Source: Segatella copri (GTDB lineage Bacteria > Bacteroidota > Bacteroidia > Bacteroidales > Bacteroidaceae). Taken from it: a stretch of 64,000 nucleotides of DNA. The stretch is from the NCBI RefSeq assembly GCF_019249655.2, contig NZ_CP137557.1:3952501-4016500 (forward strand), read 5' to 3'. The notes under the pieces were generated by a model. The model was not told the DNA's origin and did not search any database. It was given only the letters and a program-made list of their open reading frames with translations. Positions 1-8,158 of this stretch are shown here, one piece after another (the first letter of the stretch is position 1; every line of letters starts with the position of its first letter). The position numbers and the translations under genes were made by a program.

Positions 1-20
1 GATTTCTGAGGCTCTTCTTT

Positions 21-128
21 TTCCCACAGATTTCACAGATTTACACAGATTTTTTTTTATTTCCCACAGATTTCACAGATGTGCACAGATTTTTTGACCT
101 GTTCGGTCTGTGATTTCACAGATTTTTT
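21..128. repeat. 40-base tandem repeat upstream of the first gene
   Basis: Two adjacent 40-base units (21-60 and 61-100) share the pattern CCCACAGATTTCACAGAT, three variable bases, CACAGATTTTTT. A third partial copy (TTTCACAGATTTTTT, about 113-127) runs into the promoter of the first gene and is preceded by the inverted repeat CTGTGATTTCACAG. Each unit itself contains the shorter motif CACAGAT three times. No coding potential is apparent. The function is unknown; it looks like an intergenic repeat element. Confidence 0.8.
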
Positions 129-129
129 G

Positions 130-137
130 TATCTTTG
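130..137 (+). promoter_or_regulatory. Bacteroidota -7 box of the first gene
   Basis: TATCTTTG fits the Bacteroidota -7 consensus TAnnTTTG and lies 16 bases before the chosen ATG at 154. No convincing -33 box is visible; the repeat element occupies that position. Confidence 0.6.
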
Positions 138-153
138 CATTAAAAAAAGGATT

Positions 154-735
154 ATGCATTATTATTTGAGTACATGGTGGAGATGGTTGAGACGCTGCGG
201 CTGTAGCCGTGGCTTCGGGGTGCAGTCGCCTTCGGCTTATGCCTTTATCCGCTATGTCATCAATGAGCATTATCCTTATTATGCTTACCTGGAACTGCAG
301 GATAGGCTTTCCTGGTTTGACAAACGAGGACATCAAACTGGAAGACTCCTTTTGAGACTTGCCAACTTCTGGCAGCCGGAAATCTGTATGGTTAATGAGC
401 ATCGCTTTGATGCGTATCTGCATGCCGGTTGCTTGAAAGCGATGCAGAAAGTGATGGATGAACAGTTTCTGGCAGCTGCAAAAGGCAGGAAAAGGATGGT
501 GGTCATCGACCTGGAGAAGATGGGAATGAAGGAAGTGAGAACTCAGGTTCTTCCACTTTGCGACGACCAGACGATGCTCGTACTTCTGGGCAATCTCTAT
601 CGTGAAAAGCAAGGCGAGGAGTGGCACCAGCTGCAGGAATCAGATTATTGTGGCATCACCTACGACCTCTACTCTTTGGGCATCATTTTCTTCGATAAAA
701 AGAAATTTAAGCAGCATTATCGCATGAATTTCTAG
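154..735 (+). CDS. Degenerate SAM-methyltransferase-like protein
   Basis: This 193-residue protein starts at ATG 154, just after a -7 box; an in-frame start at 79 would precede the promoter and is rejected. The N-terminal stretch GFGVQSPSAYAFIRYVINEH and the C-terminal run SLGIIFFDKKKFKQHY resemble the ends of a Bacteroidota family annotated as class I SAM-dependent methyltransferase. I recall that family from memory and have not searched it. The glycine-rich SAM loop expected after the first beta strand is not visible, so it may be non-catalytic or have another role. It is monocistronic and sits behind a tandem repeat. Confidence 0.6.
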   Translation: MHYYLSTWWRWLRRCGCSRGFGVQSPSAYAFIRYVINEHYPYYAYLELQDRLSWFDKRGHQTGRLLLRLANFWQPEICMVNEHRFDAYLHAGCLKAMQKVMDEQFLAAAKGRKRMVVIDLEKMGMKEVRTQVLPLCDDQTMLVLLGNLYREKQGEEWHQLQESDYCGITYDLYSLGIIFFDKKKFKQHYRMNF

Positions 736-794
736 AAAAAATGCAAATAAATGCTATTATCTGCACTTTCTAGCGAAAAAAAACGCCAAAAAAC

Positions 795-824
795 TTGCAG
801 ATAAAATAAATTTTATTACTTTTG
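795..824 (+). promoter_or_regulatory. Promoter of the DUF2795-type gene
   Basis: A TTG -33 element (795-797) and TACTTTTG -7 box (817-824) are separated by 19 bases. This is the standard Bacteroidota arrangement and places the transcript start about 30 bases before ATG 860. Confidence 0.7.
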
Positions 825-859
825 CAGCCAAATTGGTAGAAACGTTAAATAATATAGCT

Positions 860-1081
860 ATGTATTGGACACTTGAATTAGCTTCAAAGCTAGAAGATGC
901 ACCATGGCCTGCAACTAAAGAAGAGCTGCTCGACTATGCAACTCGCTCAGGTGCGCCTCTGGAAGTTCTGGAGAATCTGCAGGAGATAGAAGACGAAGGT
1001 GATGTTTACGAGAGTATCGAGGACATCTGGCCTGATTATCCTTCAAAGGATGACTTCTTATGGAATGACGACGAATATTAA
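860..1081 (+). CDS. DUF2795-type small acidic protein
   Basis: A 73-residue acidic protein beginning MYWTLELASKLEDAPWPATK. ATG 860 is preferred over the upstream TTG at 833 because the latter lies only 8 bases after the -7 box and because Bacteroidota relatives begin at MYWTLE. The sequence is strongly conserved in the phylum as far as I recall and is annotated DUF2795, with no established function. It contains the signature APWPATKEEL, a hydrophobic helix and an acidic tail ending in NDDEY. It has its own promoter and a weak terminator, so it is probably monocistronic. Confidence 0.75.
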   Translation: MYWTLELASKLEDAPWPATKEELLDYATRSGAPLEVLENLQEIEDEGDVYESIEDIWPDYPSKDDFLWNDDEY

Positions 1082-1092
1082 AAGTCGATGAT

Positions 1093-1126
1093 AGGGCTGT
1101 TCTCTTACCAGGGGGCAGCCTTTTTC
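1093..1126 (+). terminator. Weak stem-loop terminator
   Basis: GGCTG (1095-1099) pairs with CAGCC (1116-1120), followed by five T residues. The stem is only 5 base pairs with flanking wobble pairs, so this is a modest terminator for the DUF2795-type gene. Confidence 0.45.
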
Positions 1127-1219
1127 ATCTTTCTGATGTCTCTCTTCCGACTATACCTTATTAATATATAATAATCCCGGCGATTTATAATATTTCGCCC
1201 GCTTTTACGTTATTACATT

Positions 1220-2155
1220 GTGTTAAGACGAATCATCATATTAGTTTTTTTGCTGACAGGAGTGCTCGTTTCCAGAGCACAGTATGATCCTTCCTTCAGT
1301 CATTATTTCGACATGGAACCATCCTACAATCCTGCGGCAGTGGGTAAGCAGGCAAAACTCAACGTAACGGCTGCTTACGCATTGGATATGGCCGGATTCG
1401 AACATAATCCTAGAACCATGTATCTGGCAGCCGACCTGCCTTTCTATGCGCTGAAGAATTATCACGGCGTGGGTGCTACGATGATGAACGACCAGATAGG
1501 ACTCTTCACCCATCAGCGACTCAACCTGCAGTATGCCTACAAGACCAAACTCTTCGGAGGAACGATGAGCGTGGGTCTGCAAGCCGGATTCCTCAGCGAG
1601 AGTTTCGACGGCAGCAAAGTGGATGCTGGAGAATCGGGCGACCCTGCACTCGCCACATCTGAAGTGAAGGGGAGCGGATTTGATGCGGGAGCCGGACTCT
1701 ACTATCTGCATGGCAACTGGTATGTGGGACTTTCCGCACAGCATCTTACCTCTCCAACCATCGAGCTGGGAGAAACCAATGAGCTTAAGATTGACGCAAC
1801 GTATTATTTGACTGGCGGATACAATATTAAGCTCCGAAATCCGTTTTTAACTATAAAGTCGTCTGCCCTCGTGAAGTATGACGGAACGGCATGGCGAGGC
1901 GACGTTACCGGGCGATTGGTTTACCAATACGACAAGCGTCTGCTCTATGGCGGCTTGACCTACAGTCCTGACAATTCCGTAACTTTCCTGGTGGGCGGTT
2001 CCTTCCATGGCGTCATTTTGGGTTACAGTTATGAATGGTACACCTCGAAGCTGAGCTTTGGCAACGGAAGCCATGAGCTTTACATCGGATACCAGATGGA
2101 TCTGAACCTGGTGAAGAAAGGTAGAAACAAACATCAAAGTGTAAGAATACTCTAA
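1220..2155 (+). CDS. porP: PorP/SprF family T9SS outer-membrane protein
   Basis: A 311-residue outer-membrane beta-barrel protein of the PorP/SprF family, associated with the type IX secretion system. It starts at GTG 1220; no ATG lies in frame before it. Residues 1-20 form a signal peptide ending in SRA before Gln21. The mature N-terminus carries the family motif YDPSFSHYFDMEPSYNPAAVG-type sequence with the conserved asparagine-proline pair. In characterised T9SS, PorP family proteins interact with the periplasmic PorK/PorN (GldK/GldN) ring. It is the first gene of the run porP-gldK-gldL-gldM-gldN, 16 bases before gldK, so co-transcription is likely. Confidence 0.9.
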   Translation: MLRRIIILVFLLTGVLVSRAQYDPSFSHYFDMEPSYNPAAVGKQAKLNVTAAYALDMAGFEHNPRTMYLAADLPFYALKNYHGVGATMMNDQIGLFTHQRLNLQYAYKTKLFGGTMSVGLQAGFLSESFDGSKVDAGESGDPALATSEVKGSGFDAGAGLYYLHGNWYVGLSAQHLTSPTIELGETNELKIDATYYLTGGYNIKLRNPFLTIKSSALVKYDGTAWRGDVTGRLVYQYDKRLLYGGLTYSPDNSVTFLVGGSFHGVILGYSYEWYTSKLSFGNGSHELYIGYQMDLNLVKKGRNKHQSVRIL

Positions 2156-2171
2156 GAAGAATATCAAGAAT

Positions 2172-3644
2172 ATGAACCGTAATATGAAGAAAAGTATAAT
2201 GCTCCTCAGCTCGCTGGTGGCTCTCCTGACCCTCAGCGGTTGTTTCGGTGCCAAGTCTAGCTCGATGGCAGGCAGAGGCGGTGAGGTGGTTGGAGTTGGC
2301 GGAAGAAGTTTCGCCGAACCTGCCCCATACGGCATGGTGAAGGTGAACCGGGGATTCCTGAAGATGGGTCTGGAAACCCAGGATTCTTTGTGGGGACAGA
2401 AGACGCCTCGCAAGGATGTTTCCGTGGATGGCTTCTGGATGGATGATACGGAAATCACCAACTCAGAATACAAGCAGTTTATCGCCTATGTTCGCGATTC
2501 CATCCTCCGTACCCGTCTGGCAGATCCTGCCTATGGCGGCGACGAGACTTACATGATTACCGAGGATAAGAACGGCGACCCTGTAACTCCACAGATTAAC
2601 TGGAAGAAGCAGTTGCCTAGAAAGCCAAACGAGGATGAGAAAAGAGCGATGGAAAGTCTCTATACTTCCAATCCTGTGACTGGCGAAAAGCTGATTGACT
2701 GGCGACAGCTGAACTACAAATACGAGATTTACGATTATACCGCTGCGGCACTCCGCAGAAACCGTCTGAACCCGCAGGAGCGCAACCTGAATACCGATGA
2801 GCAGGTGAATGCCAACGAGGTGGTGATGATTTCTAAGGATACTGCCTATGTGGATGATGAGGGACGAATCATCAGCGAAACCATCAACCGCCCGTTGAGC
2901 GGACCATGGGACTTCCTTAATACCTACATCGTGAATGTGTATCCAGACACCACCTGCTGGGTGAATGATTTCCGCAATTCAGACAACGAGGCTTACTTGA
3001 GAAGTTATTTCAGTAATCCGGCATACAATGATTATCCGGTGGTGGGCGTTACTTGGGAGCAGGCAAATGCTTTCTGCGCCTGGCGTACTGACTATCTGCT
3101 GAAAGGTCTGGGACCTGAAGCCCGATTCGTGCAGCGTTATCGCTTGCCTACTGAGGCAGAATGGGAGTATGCGGCAAGAGGCAAGAACCAGAACGAGTTC
3201 CCTTGGGAGAACCAGGACGTGAAGAACGGAGACGGATGCTTCTATGCCAACTTCAAGCCAGATCGCGGTAATTATACCAAGGACGGCAATCTGATAACCA
3301 GCAAGGTGGGCATCTACTCGCCAAACTCAAACGGACTTTATGATATGGCAGGTAACGTGGCAGAATGGACCAGTACCATCTATACCGAGGCTGGTGTGGA
3401 TGCCATGAACGACCTGAACCCTGAGTTGAAATACAATGCAGCGAAGGAAGACCCTTACCGCTTGAAGAAGAAGAGCGTGAGAGGCGGTTCCTGGAAAGAT
3501 CCGGAATCGTTCATCCGTTCGGCATGGCGCTCCTGGGAATACCAGAACCAGCCACGTTCGTATATCGGATTCCGCTGTGTGCGCAGTCTTGCCACCACAT
3601 CGAGTGCAAAACAGAAACCATCAAAGAACAAGAATAGGAGATAA
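2172..3644 (+). CDS. gldK: T9SS ring lipoprotein GldK/PorK
   Basis: A 490-residue lipoprotein of the GldK/PorK family. A lipobox LTLSGC places the lipidated cysteine at residue 24; a second in-frame start at 2184 would also give a working signal. Residues about 50-475 show a formylglycine-generating-enzyme (sulfatase-modifying) fold, with LPTEAEWEYAARG, LYDMAGNVAEWT and the terminal GFRCVRS. In T9SS this fold is structural: GldK and GldN build a periplasmic ring beneath the outer membrane. The last 15 residues are lysine-rich. It is followed by gldL after 5 bases, indicating tight operon coupling. Confidence 0.95.
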   Translation: MNRNMKKSIMLLSSLVALLTLSGCFGAKSSSMAGRGGEVVGVGGRSFAEPAPYGMVKVNRGFLKMGLETQDSLWGQKTPRKDVSVDGFWMDDTEITNSEYKQFIAYVRDSILRTRLADPAYGGDETYMITEDKNGDPVTPQINWKKQLPRKPNEDEKRAMESLYTSNPVTGEKLIDWRQLNYKYEIYDYTAAALRRNRLNPQERNLNTDEQVNANEVVMISKDTAYVDDEGRIISETINRPLSGPWDFLNTYIVNVYPDTTCWVNDFRNSDNEAYLRSYFSNPAYNDYPVVGVTWEQANAFCAWRTDYLLKGLGPEARFVQRYRLPTEAEWEYAARGKNQNEFPWENQDVKNGDGCFYANFKPDRGNYTKDGNLITSKVGIYSPNSNGLYDMAGNVAEWTSTIYTEAGVDAMNDLNPELKYNAAKEDPYRLKKKSVRGGSWKDPESFIRSAWRSWEYQNQPRSYIGFRCVRSLATTSSAKQKPSKNKNRR

Positions 3645-3649
3645 TAAAA

Positions 3650-4633
3650 ATGGGCGAATATAGTAAGTTTAACATCGTATATCATCTGCAGAAATGGATG
3701 GACAGTGTGCCTGGACAGACCTTTCTGAACTATGCTTATAGCTGGGGTGCATCTATCGTTATCCTGGGTGCCCTCTTTAAGTTGACCCACTTGCCGGGAG
3801 CCAATTTCATGTTGTTTGCCGGTATGGGTACTGAGGCGTTCGTGTTCTTCCTTTCAGCCTTCGACCGTCCTTTTGACAAGACAGCCGATGGCAGAGATAT
3901 TCCTACTCATGTTACTGAGGAATACTTGGAGACTGGAAAGGTTACTTATGGGGAGGCTGAAGAAGCAGCGGCATCTGCTGCATCCGGTTCTGCAACTGTA
4001 GCTGGTTCATCTTCTGCTGCTTCTGTTTCAGGAACTCCTGTTTCTGGTGGTCAGACCATCATTATCGGCGGTGGAAGCTTTAGCGGAGGTGCTGGTGTAT
4101 CTGCATCTTCTTCTGTTCCTGGAAGCGAGAGCGAAGGCGCTGAGCAGATTGACGAGAGTGTTGCAGCGGCCGTAGCTCCAGGAGCAGGATTCTCGGAGAA
4201 TGGTGAAGCCGTAGCCGGTGCCATTATGACTGGTGGTTCAGTGGCCGGTGGCTCTGTTGCAGGCGGTAATGCCGCTTGGGTAGCTGGTCAGCAGGGTGTT
4301 ACCCCAGAGATGGCTGATGCACAGAACAATTATGTTGAGGAATTGAAGAAGCTTGTTGAAACCCTTGAAAAGGTGAATGAGCAGAGTACCCGTTTGACCC
4401 GTGACAGCGAGGAGATGGAGAACCTGAACCGTACGCTCACAGGTATCAGCAAGGTTTATGAGATGCAGTTGAAGGGTGCCAGTCAGCAGATTGGAACTAT
4501 CGACCAGATTAACGAGCAGAGCCGCAAGATGGCCCAGCAGATTGAGCAGTTGAACAAGATTTACGCACGTATGATAGAGGCGATGACCGTAAACATGCGT
4601 GCTGCAGCTCCTCAGGTAAAGAGTGAAGAGTAA
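3650..4633 (+). CDS. gldL: T9SS/gliding motor protein GldL/PorL
   Basis: A 327-residue inner-membrane motor subunit. Two membrane helices lie near residues 25-45 and 50-70. Glu62 in the second helix (GMGTEAFVFF) is the likely counterpart of the conserved GldL/PorL glutamate required for proton-driven motor function. Residues about 103-215 are an Ala/Ser/Gly/Val-rich linker with repeats such as GGSVAGGSVAGG, then a predicted coiled coil (about 222-315, NNYVEELKKLVETLEKVNEQ). GldL works with GldM to energise T9SS. The long low-complexity linker seems larger than in the family members I know. Confidence 0.95.
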   Translation: MGEYSKFNIVYHLQKWMDSVPGQTFLNYAYSWGASIVILGALFKLTHLPGANFMLFAGMGTEAFVFFLSAFDRPFDKTADGRDIPTHVTEEYLETGKVTYGEAEEAAASAASGSATVAGSSSAASVSGTPVSGGQTIIIGGGSFSGGAGVSASSSVPGSESEGAEQIDESVAAAVAPGAGFSENGEAVAGAIMTGGSVAGGSVAGGNAAWVAGQQGVTPEMADAQNNYVEELKKLVETLEKVNEQSTRLTRDSEEMENLNRTLTGISKVYEMQLKGASQQIGTIDQINEQSRKMAQQIEQLNKIYARMIEAMTVNMRAAAPQVKSEE

Positions 4634-4665
4634 AGAAAAGTATTGAATTTAGCAAATTAATATAA

Positions 4666-6222
4666 ATGGCTATAAAGAAAAGACCCGTTTCACCACGCCA
4701 GAAGATGATTAACCTGATGTACGTCGTCCTGATGGCTATGCTTGCGTTGAACGTCTCTACGGAGGTGCTCGACGGATTCTCTATTGTGGAAGACAGTCTG
4801 AATCGAACCACAGCCAACTCTTCCGCAGAGAACAATGCAATCTATAGTGACTTTGCCGATCAGATGAAGCAAAACCCTACCAAGGTGAGGGAATGGTTCG
4901 AGAAGGCTAAGCAGGTAAAGGACATGAGTGATGCGCTCTATAACTTTGCCCAGGAACTGAAGGTTGCTATCGTAAAAGAGGCTGACGGCAAGGATGGCGA
5001 CGTGAGCAATATCAAGAACAAGGAAAACCTGGAGGCTGCCGGCATCGTGATGCTTGCACCGGGTACGGGCAAGGGAAAGAAACTCTATAGGGAGCTGAAT
5101 CGCTACCGCGACCGCATCCTGGAGCTGGTGACCGATGAGCATCAGAAGAAAATCATCGCCAGCAACTTCTCTACCCAGGTGCCTAAGAGCGAGAAATATC
5201 TGGGTAAGAATTGGCAGGAATACATGTTTGAGAATATGCCGGTGGCTGCTGCCGTAACCCTGCTCTCGAAGATTCAGAGCGATGTGCGCTATGCTGAGGG
5301 AGAAGTGCTGCACAACCTGGTGGCGAATATCGACATGAAGGATATCCGTGTGAACAAACTCGATGCCTTCGTGATTCCTGAGAAGACTACGCTTTATCCG
5401 GGCGAAAGATTCAATGCCAACATCGTGATGGCTGCCGTGGATACTACCCAGCAGCCGGAAATCTACGTGAATGGCATGAGAGTGAACAGCGCCAGTGGAC
5501 AGTATAGTTTCACGGCAGGTGGAGTGGGAGAGCACCAGTTCTCCGGCTACATTCTGATGAACAATGCCAAGGGCGATGTGATGAAGCGCAACTTCATCCA
5601 GAAATATAGCGTGATTCCGGCACCTAATACGGCAACAGTGGCGGCAGACCTGATGAACGTGCTCTATGCAGGTTTTCAGAATCCTATCAGTATCAGTGTG
5701 CCGGGCGTGCCAGCCAATGCCATCTCTGCATCGATGACTGGCGGTTCGTTCGTATCGAAGGGCAACGGCCATTTCGTGGCAACCCCAGCGGCTGTGGGCA
5801 AGGATGTAACCATCCGTGTAACGGCACGCGACAAGGGGCAGACCCGCACGATGCCTCCATTCGTATTCCATGTAAGAAAGTTGCCAGATCCAACGGCTTA
5901 CCTGGCATTGGGAACCACCCGTTTCCGTGGCGGCGGTCTGGCGAAGGCATCCCTGATGGGTGCCACAGGCATCCATGCAGCCATCGACGACGGATTGCTG
6001 GATATACCTTTCAAGGTGTTGAGTTTCGAGACCGTCTTCTTCGACAACATGGGTAACGCCATTCCATTGGCATCGGCAGGTGCCAACTTCTCCGATCGTC
6101 AGAGAAACGAATTCAGAAAGCTTTCTCGCAGTCGCCGTTTCTATATTTCGCATATCAAGGCTGTGGGGCCGGATGGCATCACCAGAAATCTGCCTACTGC
6201 GATGGAAGTAATCGTGAAATAA
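4666..6222 (+). CDS. gldM: T9SS/gliding motor protein GldM/PorM
   Basis: A 518-residue single-pass inner-membrane protein with a large periplasmic region. The N-terminus carries PRQKMINLMYVVLMAMLALN, the hallmark GldM motif that forms the only membrane helix (about 13-32). The rest matches the four-domain periplasmic shaft (D1 helical, D2-D4 beta-rich) known from GldM/PorM, ending with the domain containing VLSFETVFFDNMGN. It transmits motor rotation from GldL to the outer-membrane-associated ring. It lies 32 bases after gldL and 27 before gldN. Confidence 0.96.
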   Translation: MAIKKRPVSPRQKMINLMYVVLMAMLALNVSTEVLDGFSIVEDSLNRTTANSSAENNAIYSDFADQMKQNPTKVREWFEKAKQVKDMSDALYNFAQELKVAIVKEADGKDGDVSNIKNKENLEAAGIVMLAPGTGKGKKLYRELNRYRDRILELVTDEHQKKIIASNFSTQVPKSEKYLGKNWQEYMFENMPVAAAVTLLSKIQSDVRYAEGEVLHNLVANIDMKDIRVNKLDAFVIPEKTTLYPGERFNANIVMAAVDTTQQPEIYVNGMRVNSASGQYSFTAGGVGEHQFSGYILMNNAKGDVMKRNFIQKYSVIPAPNTATVAADLMNVLYAGFQNPISISVPGVPANAISASMTGGSFVSKGNGHFVATPAAVGKDVTIRVTARDKGQTRTMPPFVFHVRKLPDPTAYLALGTTRFRGGGLAKASLMGATGIHAAIDDGLLDIPFKVLSFETVFFDNMGNAIPLASAGANFSDRQRNEFRKLSRSRRFYISHIKAVGPDGITRNLPTAMEVIVK

Positions 6223-6249
6223 ATTAGTAAAATTTCAAAGTTCAAAATA

Positions 6250-7314
6250 ATGAAAAAGATATTGTTCATATTCATGCTCTTGGGAATGGTGCAGGGCATC
6301 GTGGCTCAACCTCAGGCACGCCGTAAGCAGGCGGCAAAGGAGGCGGCTGCGAAGAAATCGAATGCCGGCAACATTACCACCCGTGCACAAATCTCTTTCC
6401 CTACTGCTGCTCCTATGGAGGAGGACGTGGTATGGAGAAGAGACATCTATCGTGAGCTGAGTCTTACCGATAATGCCAATGCCGGACTGTATTATCCTGT
6501 GGAGCCTATGGGCAACCAGATGAACCTCTTTACCAACATCTTCAGATTGATGATGACCGGTAAGGTGGCGGTGTTCCAATATCGTCTGGATGGTAACGAG
6601 AGTTTTACGGCAGCAGACAGGGTTGACCCGAAGTCTTTCCTGGACAACTATCATATCTATTATGAAAAGAAGGCAAACGGAAGAATCTCGCTCGACAACA
6701 GCGACATTCCTTCCAGAGAAGTGAAGGCATATTATATTAAGGAGTCAACCTATTTCGACCAGCGAACTTCCACCTTCCATACCAAGGTGTTGGCACTTTG
6801 TCCTATCATGACCCGTGATGATGACTTCGGTGATGGCGGAACCAAGTATCCGCTTTTCTGGGTGCGCTACGACGACCTGGCTCCATATCTTGCCAAGCAG
6901 CAGATAATGACCAGCAATCTGAACAATGCGGCGGTGATGAGTGTGGATGATTACTTTGTGAGAAATCAGTATAAAGGAAAAATCTACAAGACCAACAACA
7001 TGTTGGGACAAACCTTGGCGCAGTATTGCCACTCCGATTCGGCTCTGGTAAAGGAGCAGAAGCGAATTGAGGGCGAACTGGCTACCTTTGAGAAGAATCT
7101 CTGGGGAAACCAGGAGAAGAAGGATTCGCTCGACAGTATTGCCAAGGCGGACAAGAACGTAAAGGGCAAGGTGAAGAAGGAGAAGAAGAGCAATCGCCGT
7201 GGCGGTTCATCTTCCAGAAGAGAGGCTAAGGTGAAGGAGAAGCGCAGCAACAGCAGTTCTTCTTCTGCATCCAGCGGTTCGGCACGAGTAACCGTGCGCC
7301 GCCAGAGACATTAG
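6250..7314 (+). CDS. gldN: T9SS ring protein GldN/PorN
   Basis: A 354-residue periplasmic protein with signal peptide MKKILFIFMLLGMVQGIVAQ and a conserved GldN core (about 50-285, including VVWRRDIYRELSLTDNANAG and YPLFWVRYDD). With GldK it forms the periplasmic ring of T9SS. Residues about 296-354 are an unusual Lys/Arg/Ser-rich tail (KKEKKSNRRGG, SNSSSSSASSGS) beyond the core and predicted disordered. It is the last gld gene in the operon. Confidence 0.94.
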   Translation: MKKILFIFMLLGMVQGIVAQPQARRKQAAKEAAAKKSNAGNITTRAQISFPTAAPMEEDVVWRRDIYRELSLTDNANAGLYYPVEPMGNQMNLFTNIFRLMMTGKVAVFQYRLDGNESFTAADRVDPKSFLDNYHIYYEKKANGRISLDNSDIPSREVKAYYIKESTYFDQRTSTFHTKVLALCPIMTRDDDFGDGGTKYPLFWVRYDDLAPYLAKQQIMTSNLNNAAVMSVDDYFVRNQYKGKIYKTNNMLGQTLAQYCHSDSALVKEQKRIEGELATFEKNLWGNQEKKDSLDSIAKADKNVKGKVKKEKKSNRRGGSSSRREAKVKEKRSNSSSSSASSGSARVTVRRQRH

Positions 7315-7385
7315 AAAATGAATCACAACGTGTGTGATATGTGTGATGATAGAAAATAGAATTTTAATTTTAAAAGGTAGAAAAA

Positions 7386-8021
7386 ATGAAGAAGATTTTA
7401 TCTCTTGTATTTTTGGTAGCGGCAATGATGTTTGCTACTAGCGCTAACGCCCAGGTAAAGTTCGGTTTGAAGGGCGGTTTGAATGTGACAAGTATGTCGT
7501 TTAGCGAGGATGTATTCGATGCTTCCAACAAGACAGGTTTCTTTGTAGGTCCTATGGTTAAGTTCACTGTGCCTATCGTGGGCTTGAGCTTTGATGCTGC
7601 AGCCTTGTACGACCAGAAGGAGGCTGACGTTAAGTATGCCGATACTGATGGTGAACTGGGTAAAGTCAACGTGAAGCAGCAGTCTATCAACATCCCTGTG
7701 AACGTGCGTTATGGCTTCGGCTTGAGCAGTTTGGCAAATGCCTTTGTTTTTGCTGGTCCACAGTGGGGTATCAATGTAGGTGACAAGAACTTCAAGTGGA
7801 ATGAGACAAGCAGCTATTCTCTGAAGAAGTCAAACTTCAGCGTAAACGTAGGTGCTGGTGTTACCCTGTTGAGCCATCTTCAGATTTCAGCCAACTACAA
7901 CATCGCTTGTGGCAAGTCGGCTGATGCCAGCCTTGTCAAGGCTGCCGAGGCACTTACCAATGCAGGCAAGGACAAGAGCCGCAACAACTCTTGGCAGATT
8001 GCCTTGGGTTACTGGTTCTAA
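7386..8021 (+). CDS. Small outer-membrane beta-barrel protein
   Basis: A 211-residue protein with signal peptide MKKILSLVFLVAAMMFATSA (cleavage before Gln23) and an alternating pattern typical of the OMP_b-brl_2 (PorT-like porin) class: VKFGLKGGLNVTSMSF at the start and ending in an aromatic strand WQIALGYWF. It begins 71 bases after gldN with no recognisable promoter between, so it may be read from the gld operon and share its terminator. Its function is not known. It is shorter than PorT and is not assigned to T9SS on sequence alone. Confidence 0.75.
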   Translation: MKKILSLVFLVAAMMFATSANAQVKFGLKGGLNVTSMSFSEDVFDASNKTGFFVGPMVKFTVPIVGLSFDAAALYDQKEADVKYADTDGELGKVNVKQQSINIPVNVRYGFGLSSLANAFVFAGPQWGINVGDKNFKWNETSSYSLKKSNFSVNVGAGVTLLSHLQISANYNIACGKSADASLVKAAEALTNAGKDKSRNNSWQIALGYWF

Positions 8022-8070
8022 TGAGAAGTTAGACAGTATACTTCACAAGTTTATACATTAAAATATATAA

Positions 8071-8109
8071 AAGCAGGTACCCCTAGTTGGGTATCTGCTT
8101 TTTTTTTGC
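8071..8109 (+). terminator. Terminator of the gld operon and barrel gene
   Basis: AAGCAGGTACCC (8071-8082) pairs with GGGTATCTGCTT (8089-8100) with one G.U wobble, a 6-base loop and a run of about nine T residues. It is a strong intrinsic terminator 50 bases after the barrel gene. The loop and 3' arm also hold the -33 element of priA. Confidence 0.9.
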
Positions 8110-8117
8110 TATCTTTG
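8087..8117 (+). promoter_or_regulatory. priA promoter overlapping the upstream terminator
   Basis: A TTG -33 element (8087-8089) lies in the terminator loop and first arm base, and TATCTTTG (8110-8117) follows the T run with a 20-base spacer. The priA ATG is 41 bases downstream of the -7 box. Confidence 0.8.
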
Positions 8118-8158
8118 CAGAACTTTAGATCGTAAAAAGAAAAGGAGAACGTTATAAC

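Noticed and set aside
21..128. CRISPR array
   Set aside because: Units are contiguous without unique spacers and no cas gene is present.
4690..6153. Long open frame antisense to gldM (487 codons)
   Set aside because: It is a shadow of the strongly recognised gldM frame, has no family features and is rich in His and Cys as such shadows are.
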